Of a DNA stretch of 64,000 nt, positions 1 to 7,834 are shown in pieces. The stretch is taken from the NCBI GenBank assembly GCA_011390885.1, contig JAABRO010000054.1, positions 1-64,000 of the forward strand, read 5' to 3'. A program made the translations under genes and the position numbers. Numbering within the stretch: position 1 is the first letter of the stretch; the number at the start of each line of letters is the position of its first letter. The notes under the pieces are model-generated. The model had not been told where the DNA came from. It saw nothing but the letters and a program-made list of their open reading frames with translations, and searched no databases. The stretch is from Gemmatimonas sp. Its GTDB lineage: Bacteria > Gemmatimonadota > Gemmatimonadetes > Gemmatimonadales > Gemmatimonadaceae.

Positions 1-755
1 GAGAAGCCGGTGTCCTGCAGCAGCCGAATGAAGGCCTGCTCGTCCATCGCGCCGGCAATGCACCCCACCCACGCCGACATGCTGCGCCGCACGTCGTCCG
101 GCACGTCGCCGCGCACGAGAATGTCGCTCACCGCAAAGCGGCCGCCGGGCTTGAGTACGCGGAAGGCCTCGCGCAGCACCGTCGCCTTGTCCGCCGACAG
201 GTTGATCACGCAGTTCGAGATGATGACGTCGACCGACGCATCGGGAAGCGGGATGGCCTCGATGTGGCCGCGCAGGAACTCCACGTTCGTGAGCCCGGAC
301 TCCGCCTGATTGCGGCGCGCGAGTTCGAGCATCTCGTCGGTCATGTCGAGGCCATAGGCCTTGCCGGTGGGGCCGACGCGCCGCGCGGAGAGCAACACGT
401 CGATGCCGCCGCCCGAGCCGAGGTCGAGCACGACCTCGCCGGCGTGCAGTTCCGCGAGCGCCGTCGGGTTGCCGCAGCCGAGCGAGGCGAGCACGGCACC
501 GCTGGGGAGCGCGGCCGTCTGGCTCTCGTCGTAGAGGTTGTCCGAGATCGGATCGAGTGCAGCCGCGACCGTGGACCAGGAGGGCGCAGCACCGCCGCAG
601 CACGAGCTGGCGCTCGGGTCGGCGACTGGGCCACAGCACGAAGCGCGCTGTCCCGACGCCGCCATGGAGGCGGCCTGCCCGTAGTGCGCCTGTACCGTTT
701 TCGTGAGGGAGGGCGACGCAGGGGTGGACTCGAGGGTGGGGAGTGGGGTGGACAT
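1..755 (-). CDS. arsM: Arsenite S-adenosylmethionine methyltransferase ArsM (3' end outside the window)
   Basis: Methylates As(III) with SAM to methylated arsenicals; cytosolic detoxification. The readable 251 codons start [10 protein letters not shown]. The SAM-binding motif [10 protein letters not shown] lies at about residues 108-117. The Cys set typical of ArsM is present: Cys-Cys pairs near 40-41 and 52-53, Cys182 in the motif NCVINL and Cys232 in WVGCIAGA. The start is ATG at 755, preceded by a good AGGTGA ribosome site four bases upstream. The gene lies 76 bp downstream of arsR on the same strand, and an ArsR-like palindrome sits between them, so it is probably arsenite-induced. The C terminus is cut by the window edge. 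Family assignment is strong; activity is inferred from family. Confidence 0.93.
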   Translation of the reverse strand, partial: MSTPLPTLESTPASPSLTKTVQAHYGQAASMAASGQRASCCGPVADPSASSCCGGAAPSWSTVAAALDPISDNLYDESQTAALPSGAVLASLGCGNPTALAELHAGEVVLDLGSGGGIDVLLSARRVGPTGKAYGLDMTDEMLELARRNQAESGLTNVEFLRGHIEAIPLPDASVDVIISNCVINLSADKATVLREAFRVLKPGGRFAVSDILVRGDVPDDVRRSMSAWVGCIAGAMDEQAFIRLLQDTGF

Positions 756-766
756 GAGATCACCTG

Positions 767-782
767 ATCAAGAAATGTTGAT
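767..782. promoter_or_regulatory. Candidate ArsR operator between arsR and arsM
   Basis: Perfect palindrome ATCAA-N6-TTGAT, 12 bp upstream of the arsM start and just downstream of the arsR stop. Palindromes of this form are typical operators for ArsR/SmtB repressors. It would give arsM its own arsenite-controlled promoter or a roadblock within the operon. Confidence 0.5.
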
Positions 783-831
783 ATGTGGTACCGCGCGAAA
801 CATCGGGGGGGGGGCGAGGGCGGCGTGGCGA

Positions 832-1269
832 TCAGCCGCAGCAGCCAGTCGCGTCGGCCATGCCGACCACCGGCAGGTCGCGACCGAGGCTGGCGCGCGT
901 CGCGCGCGCCGCCGTCCGCGGCGCGCCCACGAGTGACGCGGCCGATCCCGGCACGGCCGCACCCGCGCCTGCACCTACACCCACGCCCGCGACGAAGCCG
1001 TCGAGTGCGTCCTGCAGCGGCCGCATGGCATCGGGCACGATCTGGTACCAGCTCCAGCGCCCGTCCTTGCGGTCCACCACCAGTCCCGCCTCGCGCAGCA
1101 CGCGCAGGTGAAAGGACAGGCGCGACTGCGCGGCCCCGAGCGCTCCCTGCAGGTCGCAGACGCAGCTCTCCCCCCGTTCCAGCAGGCTCAGGATCGCCAG
1201 CCGCGTGGGGTCGGACAGCGCGTGGAAGCGCTTGGCGAGCGTGGTGCGGTCGAAGTGCGTCGTGGCCAT
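832..1269 (-). CDS. arsR: ArsR-family metalloregulatory repressor
   Basis: Winged-helix repressor expected to leave its operator when As(III) binds. The N-terminal half has the ArsR fold, with DPTRLAIL at about 20-27 and the metal motif CVCD at 36-39 at the start of the recognition-helix region. The C terminus is extended by a Gly/Ala-rich tail and ends in a Cys-Cys-Gly motif that could add metal ligands. Upstream is the leader of the arsR-arsM unit, with two palindromes overlapping a promoter. The start ATG at 1269 fits a leaderless promoter. It is a different protein from the second ArsR at 19.7-20.1 kb. Confidence 0.92.
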   Translation of the reverse strand: MATTHFDRTTLAKRFHALSDPTRLAILSLLERGESCVCDLQGALGAAQSRLSFHLRVLREAGLVVDRKDGRWSWYQIVPDAMRPLQDALDGFVAGVGVGAGAGAAVPGSAASLVGAPRTAARATRASLGRDLPVVGMADATGCCG

Positions 1270-1304
1270 GAGATCAACGTATCTAGTTTTGTTGATTTGT
1301 CAAC
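1270..1304 (-). promoter_or_regulatory. arsR promoter with overlapping ArsR palindromes
   Basis: On the minus strand: TTGACA (1298-1303), 16-bp spacer, TACGTT (1276-1281), then six bases to the ATG. That spacing predicts a leaderless transcript. GTTGA-N4-TCAAC (1291-1304) covers the -35 box, and ATCAAC-N12-GTTGAT (1273-1296) spans the -10 box and spacer, so a bound repressor would block RNA polymerase. Confidence 0.6.
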
Positions 1305-1347
1305 GCCAACAGGTACACCTCTGGCCACTCGCCCCCGGGACGCCTCG

Positions 1348-2223
1348 CTACGCGCCGAGCGTGCGCACGAACCCGCGCACCAGCCTCTGGAATCGGTCGG
1401 CGGCTTCGCGGCCCACCTGCAGCACCTCGTCATGCGCGAGCGGCTCCGCGCTCAGCCCGGCCGCCTTGTTCGTGATCAGCGAAATCGCCACCGCGCGCAT
1501 GCCGATCGCGCGCGCCACCACGACTTCCGGCACGGTGGACATGCCCACGGCGTCCGCCCCGAACTTCTCGAGCATGCGCACCTCGGCCGGCGTTTCGTAC
1601 GTGGGGCCGAGCAGCCCCATGTACACGCCGTCCTTGAGGTCGATGCCCAGTTCACCGGCCACCGAGCGCAGGCGCGCGCGGAGTTCGGGATCGTACGGCT
1701 GCGCCATGTCGGGGAACCGCTCGTCGCCGGGCTGCACCGGCCCGTGCAGCGGGTTGCGGAACATGAGGTTGATGTGGTCCGCCACCAGCATCAGGTCTCC
1801 GGGCGCGAACGTGCGGTTGATGCCGCCGGCCGCATTCGACGCGAGGTACACCGGCGCTCCCAGCGCGTGCAGCACGCGCACCGGATAGCCCGCGAGCGCG
1901 GGCGCGTGCCCCTCGTAGAGGTGCAGCCGTCCGGCCAGCATCGCCACGGGCACGCCATCGAGCGTTCCCAGGATCACCTGCCCGGCATGGCCAGCCACCG
2001 TGGCGACCGGAAAGCCCGGCACATCGGCGAACGGAATGGAGATCGCGTCCTCGACCTGCGCGGCGAGTCCGCCGAGCCCGCTCCCGAGCACGATCCCCAC
2101 GGCGGGCACGCGGAACTCCGCACCGGCGCGGCGACGAATCGCCTCGGCGGCGAGTCGCGCATCGTGCGCTCCCGGCTCGTCGGCCGGCACCGCCATGGAG
2201 GAGGTGCGAAACGGCATGCTCAT
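1348..2223 (-). CDS. punA: Purine nucleoside phosphorylase, trimeric type
   Basis: Splits inosine or guanosine with phosphate to base plus ribose-1-phosphate; cytosolic purine salvage. The protein has 291 residues, usual for the family. Visible motifs are the phosphate loop GSGLGG (47-52), HAG (79-81), RLHLYEG (99-105), NAAGGIN (130-136), PTYETPAE (207-214), VGMSTVPE (226-233) and TNKAAG (251-256), whose Asn binds the purine. Its ATG overlaps the adenosine deaminase stop by 4 bp (ATGA), so the two are translationally coupled. Deaminase and phosphorylase together take adenosine through inosine to hypoxanthine. Confidence 0.95.
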   Translation of the reverse strand: MSMPFRTSSMAVPADEPGAHDARLAAEAIRRRAGAEFRVPAVGIVLGSGLGGLAAQVEDAISIPFADVPGFPVATVAGHAGQVILGTLDGVPVAMLAGRLHLYEGHAPALAGYPVRVLHALGAPVYLASNAAGGINRTFAPGDLMLVADHINLMFRNPLHGPVQPGDERFPDMAQPYDPELRARLRSVAGELGIDLKDGVYMGLLGPTYETPAEVRMLEKFGADAVGMSTVPEVVVARAIGMRAVAISLITNKAAGLSAEPLAHDEVLQVGREAADRFQRLVRGFVRTLGA

Positions 2224-3302
2224 GACGGGATTCCTTGTGCCTCTTCGGCGATGGCCTGCAACTCCCGCAGCACCGGCACCATGTCCCGTTCGGCTGCGGC
2301 GCGCAGCGCCTCACGCTCGGGATACGGCAGGAACGCGGCGGAGAACGCAGCGAGCGAGAGCGCGGCGAGGTCGTCGACGCCGAAGCCGAGATGATCGGCG
2401 CACCGCGCGTACTCCTCGGTGAGCGTGACGCCGCTCATGAGCCGGTTGTCGGTGTTGAGCGTGACCAGCACGCCCGCCTCGCGCTGCGCCTTGATCGGGT
2501 GCTCGGCGAACGTGGGCGCGACACGCGTCTGCACGTTGCTGGTGGGACATACTTCGAGGGCGATGCGCCGATCACGCACGTAGGCGAGCAGCGACGCGTC
2601 CTCCGCGAGGCGCGTGCCGTGCCCGATGCGATCGGCGCCGCACAGGTGCACCGCCTCACGGATCGACTCCGCGCCCGCCCCTTCTCCCGCATGCACCGTG
2701 ACGGCCAGGTCGTGCCGGCGGGCGTGCGCGAACGCGTCGGCGTAGTCGCGCGCCGGGTTGCCGGCCTCCCCGCCGGCGAGGTCGAACGCGACCACGCCGA
2801 GCGACCGATGGGCCACGGCCAGCTCCGCCATCTCCTGCCCATGCGCTGCGCCCAGGTTGCGCAGGGCGCAGACGATGCTGTGCGCCACGGTGCCCGTTTC
2901 CCGTTCGCCGCGGCGCAGGCCGCGATGCACGGCGGAGACGACCTCGTCGAGCGAGAGGCCACCGCGCACGTTGAGTGCGGGGCACCAGCGCACCTCCACG
3001 TAGCGCACGCCGTCTTCCGCCGAGTCGATCACGAGCTCGTGCGCGATGCGTTCGAGCGCCTCGGCGTCCTGCATCACCGACAGCGTGATCTCGAAGCGCG
3101 CGAGGTAGTCCTCGAGGTTGCGCGCGTCGTCCACGCGCATGTAGTCGCCAAGCGCCGCGGTGTCGCGCACCGGCAGCGCGACGCCGCGCGCGAACGCCAG
3201 CTCGGCGAGCGTGGCCGGCCGCAGCGAGCCGTCGAGGTGCACGTGCAGCTCCGCCTTCGGCAGGCGCTGCAGCAACGAGTATTCGGTCGCGGTGAGCGTC
3301 AC
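2220..3302 (-). CDS. add: Adenosine deaminase
   Basis: Zinc-dependent hydrolytic deamination of adenosine to inosine. The zinc motif HVH is at residues 20-22, with HAGEG at 204-208, IGHGTR at 226-231, CPTSNVQT at 252-259 and NTDNR at 283-287, the order expected for the family. I chose the GTG at 3302 because it overlaps the upstream stop (GTGA) and gives a 360-aa protein beginning shortly before the first catalytic motif; the open frame continues upstream only as overlap with the previous gene. It is coupled in turn to purine nucleoside phosphorylase. One residue choice in this family separates it from adenine deaminase, so a minor adenine activity is possible. Confidence 0.94.
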   Translation of the reverse strand: MTLTATEYSLLQRLPKAELHVHLDGSLRPATLAELAFARGVALPVRDTAALGDYMRVDDARNLEDYLARFEITLSVMQDAEALERIAHELVIDSAEDGVRYVEVRWCPALNVRGGLSLDEVVSAVHRGLRRGERETGTVAHSIVCALRNLGAAHGQEMAELAVAHRSLGVVAFDLAGGEAGNPARDYADAFAHARRHDLAVTVHAGEGAGAESIREAVHLCGADRIGHGTRLAEDASLLAYVRDRRIALEVCPTSNVQTRVAPTFAEHPIKAQREAGVLVTLNTDNRLMSGVTLTEEYARCADHLGFGVDDLAALSLAAFSAAFLPYPEREALRAAAERDMVPVLRELQAIAEEAQGIPS

Positions 3303-3595
3303 GCGGGCGTGTCCGGGGCAGCCTCGAGTTCGGCTGCCAGTTCGGCGGCCGTCGCGCGCACGGGCAGGGTGCGGTAAATGGCCCCGCCGTGCGCCGGCGC
3401 GGCGGGCTCGATGGGCAGGCCGCGGCTGTCGGTGAGGCGCTGCGTGCCGGCCGCGATGGCATCGGCGATGGCCGGGTCGAACGCCCGCACCACGTCGAGC
3501 GCGGTGCACCCGCGTGGCGCCGACACGCCCCGCTCATTCACGAAGGCGCGCAGGAACTCGGGCTCGGCGGGCGCCGGGGAGGAGCCGACCGTCAT
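3299..3595 (-). CDS. 98-aa protein of unknown function, possibly a beta-grasp fold
   Basis: I do not recognise this family with confidence. It has 98 residues, no signal peptide or membrane segment, and one Cys in the stretch RGCTALDVVRAF. The order 'VNERG...CTALDVVRAFDP...LTDSRGLPI...GGAIYRTL' resembles small ubiquitin-like (ThiS/MoaD-type) beta-grasp domains, but there is no C-terminal Gly-Gly. Its stop overlaps the add GTG and its ATG overlaps the stop of a 20-codon ORF, so it is an integral member of the purine-nucleoside operon. A role in purine salvage is suggested only by position. Confidence 0.72.
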   Translation of the reverse strand: MTVGSSPAPAEPEFLRAFVNERGVSAPRGCTALDVVRAFDPAIADAIAAGTQRLTDSRGLPIEPAAPAHGGAIYRTLPVRATAAELAAELEAAPDTPA

Positions 3596-3654
3596 GACCG
3601 GGGTGCCGGGCGCGACGCCAGCGCCGCCCGCCCCTCGAAGCTTTCAGCGTTCAT
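3592..3654 (-). CDS. 20-codon leader ORF opening the purine-nucleoside operon
   Basis: Codes for MNAESFEGRAALASRPAPRS. The ATG at 3654 lies six bases after a TATACT -10 element, so it would be the first codon of a leaderless mRNA. Its TGA overlaps the ATG of the 98-aa gene (ATGA), placing that start under translational coupling. It may be a regulatory leader peptide or simply the entry point for ribosomes on a leaderless message, since the 98-aa gene has no clear ribosome site of its own. No function can be read from the peptide. Confidence 0.45.
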   Translation of the reverse strand: MNAESFEGRAALASRPAPRS

Positions 3655-3666
3655 GTCCTCAGTATA
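3655..3666 (-). promoter_or_regulatory. -10 element of the purine-nucleoside operon
   Basis: TATACT on the minus strand at 3661-3666, then six bases to an ATG at 3654. This matches the leaderless pattern seen at other genes in the window. No convincing -35 box is visible. Confidence 0.5.
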
Positions 3667-3824
3667 GACGAGCGCCGGAGCGATCGCACCTGCGCCGCGG
3701 CCGCTCCGGTTGCCCGCCGCTTCGATCATGACGAGCTTTCGCCGGTCGCCGCTGCGAGGCGCCCCACTGGCGGTGGCCCGCTGCTGACGGCTGTTCCGCC
3801 TCGGGCGTGCGCCGATACCGAATC

Positions 3825-3837
3825 GTGACCGGATCGT
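3825..3837 (+). promoter_or_regulatory. Candidate PhoB box upstream of udk-phoB-phoR
   Basis: GTGAC-N5-CGT, 67 bp before the udk start. The same spacing is found upstream of three other phosphate-linked units in the window. GTGAC is the complement of the GTCAC part of classical Pho boxes, which repeat every 11 bp. This is an inference from recurrence only. Confidence 0.3.
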
Positions 3838-3903
3838 CGCCGTGCGAACACGCCTTCCCCGCACTCTGCTCATCGTGTCGAGTCCGCGTCGAGACAATCG
3901 CCC

Positions 3904-4545
3904 GTGAAACCGCTGATCTTCGGGATCGCCGGGGGCACGGGCTCCGGCAAGTCCACCGTGGCGCGGAAGGTCGCCGAGTCGCTCCCCCAGGCCTCGGTTG
4001 CCTTCCTCGAAATGGATGCGTACTACCGGGATTTCTCGCACCTCTCGCGGCACGAGTTGCATCACCATGTGAACTGGGACCACCCCGACGCGTTCGACGT
4101 GGCGCTGCTCGCCTCGCACCTGGAGGCGCTGGCGCGCGGCGAGCCGATCGAGGCCCCGGTCTACGAGTTCGCGACACATTCGCGGAGTGCCGAGGTGCGG
4201 CGAGTGGAGCCGGCGGACGTCATCGTCATCGATGGCATCCTGCTGCTCGCCGATGAGCGGTTGCGCGCCGTCTGCGATGTGAAGGTGTACGTGGACGCCG
4301 ATCCCGACATTCGCCTCGTGAGGCGGATCCGTCGCGACGTCGTCGACCGTGGCCGGACGCTGGACTCGATCCTCGATCAATACTTGTCCACGGTCCAGCC
4401 CATGCACCTGCAGTTCGTCGAGCCCAGCAAGCGGTACGCCGACGTGATCGTGCCGCGCGGCGGCAGCAACACGGTGGCGATCGAGATGCTCGTCGCCAAG
4501 ATCCAGCGCCGCCTGGGTGCGCGCAGCGCGCCGGTGACCCGATGA
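3904..4545 (+). CDS. udk: Uridine kinase
   Basis: Phosphorylates uridine or cytidine to the monophosphate; pyrimidine salvage. The P-loop GGTGSGKST is at residues 10-18, followed by the nucleoside-binding stretch MDAYYRDF (38-45) and NWDHPDAFD (56-64). At 213 residues it has normal size. The start is GTG at 3904, immediately before the conserved N terminus KPLIFGIAGG. Its end overlaps phoB by 4 bp (ATGA), so a salvage kinase is translationally linked to a response regulator. A bacterial phosphoribulokinase-like enzyme is the alternative, but size and motifs favour Udk. Confidence 0.93.
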   Translation: MKPLIFGIAGGTGSGKSTVARKVAESLPQASVAFLEMDAYYRDFSHLSRHELHHHVNWDHPDAFDVALLASHLEALARGEPIEAPVYEFATHSRSAEVRRVEPADVIVIDGILLLADERLRAVCDVKVYVDADPDIRLVRRIRRDVVDRGRTLDSILDQYLSTVQPMHLQFVEPSKRYADVIVPRGGSNTVAIEMLVAKIQRRLGARSAPVTR

Positions 4546-5261
4546 ATCCGCCGCCGGTGGTCGCCGACCGGGTGCTCGTCGTGGACGATGAACCCGAGAT
4601 CGTCGCGCTCGTCGCGTATCACCTCGCCAAGGCCGGCTACCGCGTCTCCACCGCCTCGAGTGGCCAGGACGCCATCGAGCTCGCCCGGCGCGAACGGCCC
4701 GCGCTCATCGTGCTCGACCTGATGCTCCCCGGCATGTCCGGCTTCGACGTGCTCGAGAGCCTGCGCGCCGAGGACCAGACGCGCGACCTCGCGGTGCTCA
4801 TGCTCACCGCTCGGCGCGAGGAGGTCGATCGCATCCGTGGCCTCTCCCTCGGCGCCGACGACTACCTCACCAAGCCGTTTTCACCGCAGGAGCTCGTGCT
4901 GCGGGTGGCCGCGATCCTGCGCCGCGTGTCGCAGCCGCAGGCCACGAGCGCCGACCTGCTGCTCATCGGACCGATCAAGATCGACCGCGCGGCGCTCGCG
5001 GTGCACGTGGCCGACCAGCCGGTGGAGCTCACCCCCACCGAGTACAAGCTGCTGCTCACGCTCGCCGAGCGCCGCGGGCGCGTGCAGGGGCGCGGCCACC
5101 TGCTCGAGACGGTCTGGGATGCGGCGCCGGACATCCAGACGCGTACGGTCGACATGCATGTGCAGCGGCTGCGCGCCAAGCTCGGGCCGGCCGGCGACCT
5201 GATCGAGACCGTGCGGGGCTTCGGCTACCGTCTGCGCTCGTCGCCGTCGCGCGGCGCCTGA
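4542..5261 (+). CDS. phoB: PhoB-type response regulator (receiver plus OmpR winged helix)
   Basis: Transcription factor of a two-component system. The receiver domain occupies about residues 10-125, with acidic pocket VVDDE (13-17), phospho-acceptor Asp59 in VLDLMLPG, Thr89 and Lys111. The OmpR/PhoB winged helix fills the C-terminal part, with the recognition-helix stretch TRTVDMHVQRLRAKLG. It lies between udk (4-bp overlap) and the phoR-type kinase. The linked pst, phoU, ppx, ppk and pit genes support phosphate control. The exact ligand is inferred from context. Confidence 0.92.
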   Translation: MNPPPVVADRVLVVDDEPEIVALVAYHLAKAGYRVSTASSGQDAIELARRERPALIVLDLMLPGMSGFDVLESLRAEDQTRDLAVLMLTARREEVDRIRGLSLGADDYLTKPFSPQELVLRVAAILRRVSQPQATSADLLLIGPIKIDRAALAVHVADQPVELTPTEYKLLLTLAERRGRVQGRGHLLETVWDAAPDIQTRTVDMHVQRLRAKLGPAGDLIETVRGFGYRLRSSPSRGA

Positions 5262-5283
5262 GCGCGTCCCGGTCTCGACCTCC

Positions 5284-6684
5284 GTGCGGCTGACGCAACG
5301 GCTCGTCCTGCATTCCGTCGCGACCATCGTCGCGCTGCTGCTCCTCGTCGGCGTGGTCGCGGAGCGCCGGGTCACGTCGCAGGTACGGTCGGCCACGCCG
5401 GCGCTGTTCCCGGCCGACGAATCCGCGCTCGTGGGCTCGCTGCGTCGCGACCTCGCCCTCGCCGGCCTCGGGGCGCTGGTGCTTGGCGTCCTCGCCGCAC
5501 GCCTGCTCGGCCGCTCCATCGCCGCCCCGATCGAGTCGCTGCGCGATGTGTCGCAGGCGCTGGCCGACGGGGATCTCGTGCGCCGGCCGTCACGCGCCGG
5601 CGTCACGGAGGTGCGAGAGCTGGGTGAGGCGCTGCGCCGCCTGGCCGAGCAGTCGAGCGCTCGCGTGGCCGCGCTGCAGGCCGACGAGGCGTTGCTCGCC
5701 GCGCTCACCGAGTCGCTGAACGAGGGCGTGATCGCCGTCGATGCGCGGCAGCGCGTGATGCGCATCAACGAGACGGCGCGACAGATCCTGCGGCTGCGCG
5801 AGGCCGTGCCGTTTCCGGCGGACTACCTGCCCCGCGACCGTGTCATGCGGGAGTCGCTCGCGGCGGTGCTCCGTGGCGAGGACGCGCCGCCATCCGAGGT
5901 GCGGGTGGACGATCGCACCCTCTCCCTCACCGCGCGGCCGCTTCCCGACGGCGGCGCCATCCTCGCGCTGTACGACCTCACACCCTTCCGGCGCCTCGAG
6001 GCGGTGCGTCGCGACTTCGTGGCCAACGTGTCGCACGAACTGCGGACGCCCCTCACCGTGATCACCGGTTTCGTGGAGACGCTCGGCGACGAGGAGTTGC
6101 CGCCGGAGCTGCGTCGGCAGTTCCTCTCCATGACGGCCACGAACGTGCGGCGCATGCAGCGCATCGTGGACGATCTGCTCGACCTCTCGCGCATCGAATC
6201 CGGCGGCTGGCTGCCGAACCCGGCGGAGCTCGATGTGCGCGCGCTGTTCGCGGAGATCATGGCGCCGCTCACCGATGATGCGGCGCGGAAGGGCGTCACG
6301 CTCGACAGCCGCATCGCCGATGCCGCCGGCACGGCCTACGCCGACCCGACCGCCGCGCGCCAGGTGCTGAGCAACCTCGGCGAGAACGCACTGCGTCACA
6401 CCACCAGCGGCTCGGTCACGCTCTTCGCGGAGCACACGGCCGACGGCGTGTGGCTGGGCGTGCGCGACACGGGCAGCGGCATCCCGGATGAGCACCTGCC
6501 GCGCATCTTCGAGCGCTTCTACCGGGCCGACCCGGGGCGCTCACGCGAGGCGGGCGGAACAGGCCTCGGGCTCTCCATCGTGCGGCACCTGGCCGAGGCC
6601 CATGGCGGGCGCGTCCGGGCCGAGAGCACGGTGGGGGTGGGCACGACGATCGCGGCGCTCTTCCCGCACGCCCCGACGATCTGA
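5284..6684 (+). CDS. phoR: PhoR-type membrane sensor histidine kinase
   Basis: Partner kinase of the preceding response regulator. An N-terminal membrane helix (about 8-25) is followed by a short periplasmic stretch and a second helix (about 58-76). Then come HAMP-like sequence (77-130), a PAS domain (about 138-240), the dimerisation helix with phospho-acceptor His251 in SHELRTPL, and an ATPase domain with NLGENALRH, DTGSGIP and GTGLGLSIV. This is the standard PhoR layout in 466 residues. Start is GTG at 5284, 22 bp after phoB. Phosphate signalling through PstSCAB-PhoU encoded 7-12 kb away is likely. Confidence 0.92.
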   Translation: MRLTQRLVLHSVATIVALLLLVGVVAERRVTSQVRSATPALFPADESALVGSLRRDLALAGLGALVLGVLAARLLGRSIAAPIESLRDVSQALADGDLVRRPSRAGVTEVRELGEALRRLAEQSSARVAALQADEALLAALTESLNEGVIAVDARQRVMRINETARQILRLREAVPFPADYLPRDRVMRESLAAVLRGEDAPPSEVRVDDRTLSLTARPLPDGGAILALYDLTPFRRLEAVRRDFVANVSHELRTPLTVITGFVETLGDEELPPELRRQFLSMTATNVRRMQRIVDDLLDLSRIESGGWLPNPAELDVRALFAEIMAPLTDDAARKGVTLDSRIADAAGTAYADPTAARQVLSNLGENALRHTTSGSVTLFAEHTADGVWLGVRDTGSGIPDEHLPRIFERFYRADPGRSREAGGTGLGLSIVRHLAEAHGGRVRAESTVGVGTTIAALFPHAPTI

Positions 6685-6723
6685 CACGCGGCCCGCGCCG
6701 AGCCCGCGCCGCGCCCTTGACGC

Positions 6724-7611
6724 TCAGCGCCGGGCCGGCCAGGCGCGCGCGACGAGTCGCGGCAGCAGAGCCGTCGCACTGCCCGTGAGGGGCACGATGG
6801 ACGGCCCCGTGCGCTGCCCCGCCATGCTGGGATTGACCACCAGCACGGTGGCCCCGTGCGAGGCCGCCAGCCACGGCAGCGAGGCGGCCGGCTCCACCAT
6901 GTTGCTCGTTCCGACGGACAGGAACACGTCGCAGGCGAAGGTGGCACTGCGCGCGCGCTCCAGCGCCTCCGACGGCAGCGGTTCGCCGAACCAGACCACG
7001 TCCGGACGCAGCGGCGCGCCGCAGGCGGCGCACGGCGGCGGCGACGTGGGAGCCTGTTCGCTGCCGCTCACGTCCATCGACTCGGGAGCCACGAAGGCCG
7101 GCGAGCAGTCGGCGCTGCAGCGCACGCGCATGAGGCTGCCGTGCAGCGACACCACGTCCTCGTGACCAGCCGCTTCGTGCAGCCCATCCACGTTCTGGGT
7201 GAGCAGCGTGCAGCGCGGCGACTTGCGTGCCAGCCAGACGAGCGCCTCGTGGGCGGGATTCGGCTGCGCGTGCCGAACCGCGGCGCGCCGGAGCGCATAC
7301 CAGCTCCAGACGCGCGCCGGATCGGACGCGAACGCCTCCGGTGTGGCGAGTTCCTCGGGGCGGAAACGCGCCCACCAGCCCGTGAGGGCGTCACGGAACG
7401 TGGGAATGCCACTCTCGGCGGAGACGCCCGCGCCGGTGAGCACGGTCACCACTTCGGACGACCGCAGCATGGCAGCGGCCGACGTCAGGGCGACATCGAG
7501 ATCCTTGGAAAGGCCCGGGGCGGCAGCCGGCGTCGCCGGCATCGTGACGAGTCGGGCGCGGCCCGCATCGGTCGCCGCCCCTCGGGTCGAGGCAGGGGGA
7601 TTCGAACTCAT
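6724..7611 (-). CDS. cobB: NAD-dependent protein deacylase, sirtuin class III (CobB-like)
   Basis: Removes acyl groups from lysines using NAD. With the ATG at 7611 it has 295 residues: GAGVSAESGIPTFR at 60-73, TQNVDGLH at 138-145, catalytic His157 in HGSL, and zinc cysteines 165, 169, 194 and 197. The substrate pocket has Tyr105-x-x-Arg108 (WYALRR), the signature of sirtuins that prefer succinyl and other acidic acyl groups. ATG codons at 7629 and 7542 are alternative starts; no clear ribosome site decides among them. It is divergent from the TonB receptor gene and convergent with phoR. Confidence 0.88.
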   Translation of the reverse strand: MSSNPPASTRGAATDAGRARLVTMPATPAAAPGLSKDLDVALTSAAAMLRSSEVVTVLTGAGVSAESGIPTFRDALTGWWARFRPEELATPEAFASDPARVWSWYALRRAAVRHAQPNPAHEALVWLARKSPRCTLLTQNVDGLHEAAGHEDVVSLHGSLMRVRCSADCSPAFVAPESMDVSGSEQAPTSPPPCAACGAPLRPDVVWFGEPLPSEALERARSATFACDVFLSVGTSNMVEPAASLPWLAASHGATVLVVNPSMAGQRTGPSIVPLTGSATALLPRLVARAWPARR

Positions 7612-7722
7612 GACCACGCGAAGCTGCATCGGTCCGAGCCCGCTGGCAACGGGTGCCGTGGGGATTTTTTCCGTGCTCCGGTCGCGTCGGCGCCCCAATG
7701 CTCGAGTCCGCTTTCCGCGCTC

Positions 7723-7735
7723 GTGACACAATCGT
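7723..7735 (+). promoter_or_regulatory. Candidate PhoB box upstream of the TonB receptor
   Basis: GTGAC-N5-CGT, about 100 bp before the receptor ATG at 7835. It shares phasing with the motif upstream of udk, the FN3 lipoprotein and pstC. Confidence 0.3.
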
Positions 7736-7834
7736 TGCCGAACCGTGCGGTCCCCGAGACCCAGGTCACGAAGCTTTCTCCCATCGGCCGCGGGGACCTT
7801 CGGCCGGGTCGGGACACTCTTCCGGGATACTCGC

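Noticed and set aside
7585-7680. tRNA-like T-loop (TTCGAAT followed by CCCC) on the minus strand upstream of the sirtuin
   Set aside because: The T stem does not pair (ATGAG against CCCCC) and no acceptor, D or anticodon arm can be built around it. It lies in or just before the sirtuin coding start.
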